Shown: piece by piece, positions 58,336 through 64,000 of the stretch | Layout: each line of letters opens with the position of its first letter | Numbering within the stretch: position 1 is the first letter of the stretch | NCBI GenBank assembly: GCA_016718155.1 | Contig: JADKEH010000012.1 | Coordinates: forward strand, 165,479-229,478 | Length of the DNA stretch: 64,000 nucleotides | Origin: Candidatus Rhodoferax randersensis | Lineage (GTDB): Bacteria > Pseudomonadota > Gammaproteobacteria > Burkholderiales > Burkholderiaceae_C | Reading direction: 5' to 3' | Program-made: the position numbers and the translations under genes | The notes under the pieces: generated by a model | What the model was told of the DNA's origin: nothing | Seen by the model: the letters and a program-made list of their open reading frames with translations, nothing else | Database searches by the model: none

Positions 58336-59703
58336 CTAGCGGCACTGGTTGCGGGTTCGCACTCCGGCTTCACCAAGCACCGTCTGAAGCATCGGGTTCT
58401 TACTGTCCGGCATAGGCGTTCGGTCAAACTCGAGGAACAGGGGGGTCAGCAACGGTCGAGCCGTGGCGCCATTTTCTGCGGCAAAGCCGGTCTCGCCGCG
58501 ACCCAGATGCAGAGTCTCGCGAGCGGTCGTCACTTCAATGTGGCCATCGCGCACGAAGACAAACAGGCCGGGTTCATCATCCGACACTGCGGTGGCCCCA
58601 AACAGTTGCCGCAAATCCACCTTGATGTCATCAGGGCGCGGCAAGTTATCGAGTGGCGAAACCGTCAGTGAACGCATCCCGCTCGGGCCGACCAACAGGC
58701 CCTGCCCGGCGGACAAAACCTGCACGGCGGTTTGCCCAGCAGGCGTGACCTCAATCGTGCCTAGCCAGCTAAAGAAGCTGCACGCATCATCGCCGCCGCA
58801 ATCCAAGTCAAGCCCGGTTCCGCGGATACCGATGGTGGCCGTTGGAGTCGTGAAACCCACGTTTCGGTGGTTCGCCTTGCCAATCAGGCCAGACAAGGCC
58901 CGCATGGACCCGCGCAACAGGGACACCAAAAAGCGGCCATCGGTCGGGTTCTTGTCGTCAAAAACAAAGCTGTCGACCCGAAACCGGGTCGACGCCCCCA
59001 GCGTCAGGCGACTCTCGTCGCGAAACGCCAATATTCCTCGCGCCGCCACGCCGGTTTCCACTGTTTCTCCTGGGTAGACACTGCCCCCATCGACCAGACG
59101 ACGTCGCTGGCCACGCGGGTCCACGGCGTTGATGTCGCCCAGCACCGCAAGCAGCTTGGCGCTGGCCTGCACCGCGTTGGGCCGAGGCGTCTCGGGAACC
59201 TTGGCAGACTCGGACTGACAGTCAGACGTGCAAATGCGGGCGTCAAAATCGGTACCACGAATGCCGATCGTAGCGGTCGAGGTCTGCAAGCGCGCAGCAT
59301 TGGGTGAACTCTTTGCGATCAGCCCCGTGATGGCGCGCAAGCCTCCTCGCAGCAGCTGCATCACCATGCTGTTGTTGGATGCGTTGTTCTTGAATTGATA
59401 CTGCTGAATCACTAGGTCCGAGTTGGCGCGAAGCGTCATGCGGGTACCGTCATTGAACTTGACGATTGCCGATGCCCCCTGTGCAGTGGTCAGACGGTCG
59501 CCCTCGTTAAGTGGCAGTCCCGCGCCCAGGGTTCGTGGTGCTTGGCCGACGGTTTGCGCAAAACCGACACCTCGCGCGAACTCAACTTCGCCAACCGCTT
59601 GCGCTTGAGCGCCGGTGCCCACCCAACACAGGCCCATCAGAGCACCAATCGTCAGCCAGTCAAGGCGTCGGCGCCAACCTGGGTGCACCGTCAGGGCCGA
59701 CAT
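58336..59703 (-). CDS. Double FecR-domain periplasmic protein
   Basis: A 455-residue protein with an N-terminal signal peptide (to about residue 35, AQAQA) and two FecR domains. The first (about 60-165) ends in TATIGIRGTDFD and the second (about 215-310) in TATIGIRGTGLD. Each copy is followed by a loop with a cysteine pair (RICTSDC; LDCGGDDAC). No kinase or sigma factor is nearby, so this is not a classical FecR anti-sigma arrangement. It lies between TpsA and TpsB in one operon, with a 13-bp overlap with the TpsA end, and probably assists exoprotein secretion or display. Confidence 0.85.
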   Translation of the reverse strand: MSALTVHPGWRRRLDWLTIGALMGLCWVGTGAQAQAVGEVEFARGVGFAQTVGQAPRTLGAGLPLNEGDRLTTAQGASAIVKFNDGTRMTLRANSDLVIQQYQFKNNASNNSMVMQLLRGGLRAITGLIAKSSPNAARLQTSTATIGIRGTDFDARICTSDCQSESAKVPETPRPNAVQASAKLLAVLGDINAVDPRGQRRRLVDGGSVYPGETVETGVAARGILAFRDESRLTLGASTRFRVDSFVFDDKNPTDGRFLVSLLRGSMRALSGLIGKANHRNVGFTTPTATIGIRGTGLDLDCGGDDACSFFSWLGTIEVTPAGQTAVQVLSAGQGLLVGPSGMRSLTVSPLDNLPRPDDIKVDLRQLFGATAVSDDEPGLFVFVRDGHIEVTTARETLHLGRGETGFAAENGATARPLLTPLFLEFDRTPMPDSKNPMLQTVLGEAGVRTRNQCR

Positions 59704-62700
59704 GTTTCACCCTCGGTTACCACCCCATTGGCGTCTGCTTCGCGGCGCCGCCTTGGGTCCCCATCTGCGTCGGCGCTGCGTCGGTGTTGCGACTCGACCG
59801 CTCGATCAAACCGATCCAGAAAGGCCACCACAAAGTCCGCCGGTCGCCCGCTTGTCTCGGGCTCGGGCGGCGGCGTGAGGGTTTGGCCATTCGCTGTATA
59901 CGAGACCGGTGGATAGCTGGTGGTGGCGAATGGACCGAACACGATGGTGCCACCAGCGGTGGCCGTCACACCCAAGGCACCGCTGACTCGGCTGTTCTGG
60001 ACTAAGTCGTGCCCGGCGTTGATGACGATGGCGCCGCGCGTCGATACCACGTCGCCCTCCAGCGTCAAGTCTCCCGCGCTGGTGCGATTGCTGGCAGACA
60101 AGCCAATATTGCCGCTGGATGTCACGCCCCCAGGTCCAATGGTCAGCGGGCTGTTAGCCCTCAGTGTCACGGTGCCGCGAGGTGCATTGATGGCACCGAC
60201 CGTAACTGTCCGCCCGGTGTTGTCCACGCGAATGTTGCTGTCCTGATTGACAACGCCCAACAGGCGCAGATCGCCAGTATTGACCAAGGCAATGTCGCCC
60301 AAACCACTGTTGCCGGCCTCAAAACTGTTGATGCGGTTGCCAGCGTCGGTCAGTTCCGTACCCGATGCGGACGAGGTCTTGAGTTGCGCCGTCGTGATTG
60401 GTCCGGTTTGTCGGATGCTCCCTCCAGGAACGTCGAGTGAGACGACTGGTGCAGACATTGCCGCGAAGGTCAGGTCGCCGCTTGGCTGCACCACATCGAT
60501 GGCACCCATCGTGATCGCCCCACCGGTCTGGACAAAGCGACCATTGACCTGCAGACGGCCGCCACCGGCCAGGTTACCGCCAGTCTGTTCGAAACTACCC
60601 AGGCTGGCGCTGCCCGACACCTTGAGTATTCCGCCAGTCAAACTGAACGGCAAGGCGCTGTTGAGTGACTGCAGTGACGTCACGCCCGCCGCCGCGTCAT
60701 ACACCGCGCCCAATCCAGCACCGACCGGTATGGACACCGCCAACACGTTGACCCCATCGGGCAGAGCGTCCCAATTGCCAGGGTTAGCCCATTGCCGATC
60801 TACCGCGCCGGTCCAGGTCGACACTGGGCGCACCGTGATGTCGGCGAATGCGCCTCCGTTCGCGGCTGAAAACGCGTAGTTCCGTGCATCGAGCCCGCTC
60901 AGCGTCAATCCGGTGATGGCGACTTTTTTGCCGGCACCTACATGGCGATCCGCGAAGGCACCGGTGGCACCAACAATTGACAACTGATCGGCCGCCAGCT
61001 TGCCATCAAAGGTGGCTGCACCAAGCACCAATGGCGCGTCGGTCGAGCCGTCATAGACCTTGCTGGTCGCGGTGATACCGGCAACATTGGTCAGCGGCCT
61101 GGGTGTAATGTCGGCCTGCGTGCGCGCCGTGCCGAGGTCGCCAAGCGTGTAGTTGGCGAGGTCGGAACCGGCCAGCGTAATCCCGGAAATCGCGACGTTC
61201 TTGGCCACGCCAGCGTTCTTGTCGTCAAAGCGGCCGGCGGCCGCCGTCACTTGTACGTTGTCGCCTGCCACCTGCCCGGTAAGCACCGCCTTGCTCAAGT
61301 CCAGCGTGGCGTCGGTGGTGCCGTCGTAGACCTTGTTCGCCGCAGAAATTGCGGTCACCGCAGACAGGGTGGCCCTGGTGATGTCGGCACGGGTGGTCGG
61401 GGCCGGGCCATCGGCCAGGGAGTAGTTGCCGGCATCCGCACCGGAAAAACGAAGCTCGGACAGAATGACGGTCTTGCCGACCCCCACGTTCTTGTCGGAG
61501 AAGGAACCCTGTGCCCCGGCAAGCGCGAGCTCATCACCGGGAATTTTTCCGGTCAGGGTGCCACCGATCAGATTGACCTGGGCGCTCACCATTCCATCGT
61601 AGACCTTGTTGTCAGCCGTGATGCCACCGGCCACGGTAATCGGTGCGCGGGTGATGTCGGCAGTCGTGGTCGCCGTGCCAACACCGGTAAACCGGTAGTT
61701 GGCCGCGTCCGCGCCCCCCAGCGCCAAGCCAGAAATCTGCACCGTCTTGGCAAGGCCAGCGTTCTTGTCGCCAAACAGGCCGCTGGCGCCGGAGACGACC
61801 AGCTTGTCGCCCGCCACCTGGCCCGCGAACACCGCCGCATCAACCTTGAGCATCGCCGTCGTGGTGCCGTCATAGACCTTGTTTTGGGCTGTCACGCCAC
61901 TGATGCCCGTCAGCTCGGCCGGGCTGATGTCAGCGCTCAAGCCGCCTATTCGATCCAGACTCAGCGTGTAGTTTCCCGCGTCGGCACCGGCCAGAGACAT
62001 GCCGGTGATGCTGACCTTCTTCGCCGCACCCACGTTCTTGTCGGCAAATGCGCCCGTGGCGCCGGCCACCGTCACGACATCGGACCCCAACAATCCTGAC
62101 AAGCTAGCCGCCCCCATCAACAGGGACGCGTTCGCATTGCCATCGTAAAACTTGCTGCTAGCCGTCACCCCATTTAGCGAAGTGAGTGGCAGCGGCGAGA
62201 TGGACGCAATGTGCAAGCCGCCAGTAAAGGTGTAATTGCTGGCCAAGCCGGTGCCGTCACCCAAAGTCAAACTACCCAAGGTGACCGGCTTGTTGACACC
62301 AACATTCTTGTCTGGGACGCTGCCGGCTCCGGACAAAGTCAAGGTCTCGCCGCCAACCAGGCCACCAATGCTGAAGATGCCGGCGTCGACCACGTTGGTG
62401 CCATCGTAGACCCGCGAGCCGGTCAGGTTAACCGTGGTGAACACTGCCAGCGGATTGACTTGGCCAATTGAACCACTGGCACTGACGCCATATCCATAAA
62501 CCGGATAGGTGCCACCGCCACCCAGTACGCCCGCCAGGGATGGCGAGTTGGCGGAGACCAAGATACCGGACCCCACGTTGGGGTTAGCCAGCGTACCCGC
62601 TGTCGCCGAGATCACACCCCCCGTGTCGCCATCAATGTGACCGGTTGGGGCACCAAATGTGGCACCGGACAGACCGATGGCGGTGTTCCCGTCGTAGGTC

Positions 62701-64000
62701 TTGGAGACCACACCGGCCAGCACCGAGCTCAGCACCGGTGTCACAGCAAACAGGCGTCCATTGCCGGTTGCCTGGGCGGGAGCGGTGGCCCATGGGGCCG
62801 CGTATTGTTTGAAATCGCCCGCCCCCAATACCAAGGGGCCGTAGCTGTGCCCCCCTGCGGGATCCGCCAAATACAACAGATGGCGCCCATTGGGCGTGGA
62901 GATACCGGAGGCGGGGTCCATCGTGAACGTCCCCCCGGCAGCGCCGAGAATGACAGCATCGCCAAACGCTCCCGCGCTGACGATCGTCGACATGGGAATG
63001 GCCAGGCTCCCCGATGCCTCAATCTTGACCGAGCCTGGAGCGGACGCGGCGGAAATCGTCAGCGCAGGCGTCTGCCCAACATAGGCCACGTTGCCACTGA
63101 CGGTGTTATTCAGGATGACGCTAATGGGGGTGTTCACGCCCGGCAAGCTCAGGTTGATGCCCCCAACCGCTGCCACGCTAAGGCCCCCGGCGCTTGCCAC
63201 CACCGGTGCGCCCGCGCTCTGTGTTACGGCACCGCCTGCAGTGAGCAAGATCGCACTGCCTACACCCCCATCGTTTTGAATGCCATTGATGATGTCCACC
63301 GAACCGATGTTGATGGCGTTGACATCGGTGAAGGCAAAGGTCCGAGCAGCCCCCGATGGACCCGCGTGACCCGGCCAGGTTGGTGACGCTGTTCGACTCC
63401 AGCAGTGCGACACCCATTGCACCATCGACATTGAGGTTGGAAACCGTGAGCGTGCGGCCCGCGTCCTGACCAATTGCACCGCCGGTGATGAGGCTCATCG
63501 AACTGAACGACGATGCCGTAACCGACTCCTTGACCTGAATGCCAGCCGTGTTCGATATGTTGCCAACCTTCAGCAAGGGTGTCGAAAAACCCAGCAGGGC
63601 CCCGCTGGACAAGCGCAACACCCCGGCCACATCCACCGAAGACGAGAACTCGACGGCTGCGGCGGGGGTATCGGGCTTGACCTCGATCCAGTTGCTCCCG
63701 CCGCCGGTGGTGGTTGTAGCGGTATGCGCCTGATGGTCAGCCGTATAACTGACGCTGCCGGAGGTCGCGATCACAGGATTGGCGATGGTCAACTTCTTGT
63801 TGGGGCCACTGACAGTCAGGAAGATGTCGCCGGTGCCCACGGTCAAGCCCGAAATGCCGACCGTGCCGACCGTCAAGTCGTTGACATTGGCAAACGAAAA
63901 GCCCGGGCCGGTCACACTGCCGGCCAAAGTGCCGACGTTGTTGTTGGCGGTGAGCGCCACCGACCCGTTGGATACAACACTCAGGCTGGGCGCACTGATG
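59691..64000 (-). CDS. Filamentous-haemagglutinin-like exoprotein (TpsA) with YDG repeats; N-terminus beyond window; one apparent frameshift
   Basis: The frame enters from the right edge (no start in window) and ends at 59691. The sequence is Gly/Ala/Ser/Thr/Val-rich beta-helix text, typical of two-partner secretion exoproteins, with seven YDG-type units (KVYDGTT...DKNAG...NY) between about 60830 and 62720. A distinct beta-rich C-terminal part follows. At about 63345-63380 the frame changes: NLAGSRGS reads from the right in one frame, while AARTFAFTDV continues in another. A one-base shift near the C5 run (63350-63354) or the GGG/CCC nearby would restore it. The FecR-domain gene starts 13 bp before its stop. 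Confidence 0.82.
60830..62720 (-). repeat. Seven tandem YDG-domain repeats in TpsA
   Basis: Units of about 85-95 residues each carry a YDG motif, a DKNxG/PNVG-type motif and a terminal ADI(T/S)-type strand. Five or six are close in sequence (for example SKVYDG, NKVYDG, SKFYDG) and the most N-terminal one is more divergent. Nucleotide period is about 270 bp. The array may extend or present the exoprotein at the cell surface. Confidence 0.8.

Noticed and set aside
58336..59703. Classical FecR iron-siderophore signalling
   Set aside because: No ECF sigma factor, no TonB receptor, and no N-terminal anti-sigma domain; the FecR domains follow a signal peptide.
60830..62720. Possible CRISPR or satellite array
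   Set aside because: The period of about 270 bp and the repeat divergence are explained by protein-level YDG domains in one coding frame.

Overview
The window looks like chromosomal DNA of a betaproteobacterium of the order Burkholderiales, most likely the Comamonadaceae (Rhodoferax/Polaromonas-like). The reasons are high GC, the gene order ubiE - Tim44-like - ubiJ - ubiB - fmdB-like - DUF502 - aspS - nudB - EEP - cls, the DUF3460-scpA pair, a fused pabBC, and short AT-rich repeats lying inside genes. Genus placement is inference. I saw no rRNA, tRNA, CRISPR array, insertion sequence or phage module.

Layout. 1-3.1 kb: the 5' part of an NAD-linked formate dehydrogenase flavoprotein gene (NuoE-NuoF fusion, cut by the window edge), a TetR regulator, and a divergent SDR + DsbA/HCCA-isomerase pair whose promoter overlaps two tandem palindromes. 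3.2-9.3 kb: apbC/mrp, a patatin phospholipase, a PAS-PAS-GGDEF cyclase and metG. 9.5-24.1 kb: the most unusual region. Two complete Hyf/complex-I-like membrane complexes (B, C, E, F, G, I subunits) lie tail to tail, cluster 1 on plus and cluster 2 on minus. Neither large subunit has the canonical NiFe-binding motifs, so they resemble energy-converting hydrogenase-related (Ehr) complexes rather than true hydrogenases. Cluster 1 alone carries a ferredoxin domain, fused to its small subunit. Cluster 2 contains several apparent frameshifts.

24.3-39.9 kb: DUF3460, scpA, nadB, pabBC, a ParE-type toxin-antitoxin pair, a GFA-family enzyme, a LytTR two-component system, a VapBC-type pair, panB-panC, nadA-nadC, gpsA, secB and grxC. 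NAD de novo synthesis (nadB, nadA, nadC) and pantothenate synthesis (panB, panC) are therefore close together. 40-46.6 kb: a rhodanese, gpmA, a C-terminal processing protease, a MoeB/ThiF enzyme, a second diguanylate cyclase, an orphan MinD-like ATPase, and folE coupled to a BLUF photoreceptor.

46.6-56.7 kb: a long minus-strand run containing the ubiquinone genes ubiE, ubiJ and ubiB, then aspS, nudB, an EEP-family hydrolase and a phospholipase-D-type cardiolipin synthase. 56.7-64 kb: a two-partner secretion locus (TpsA exoprotein with seven YDG repeats, a double-FecR-domain protein, and the TpsB pore). TpsA runs off the right edge and carries one apparent frameshift.

Most genes use tight ATGA/TGATG overlaps typical of translational coupling. 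Several apparent frameshifts sit at or near short homopolymers, so sequence error must be excluded before calling pseudogenes.
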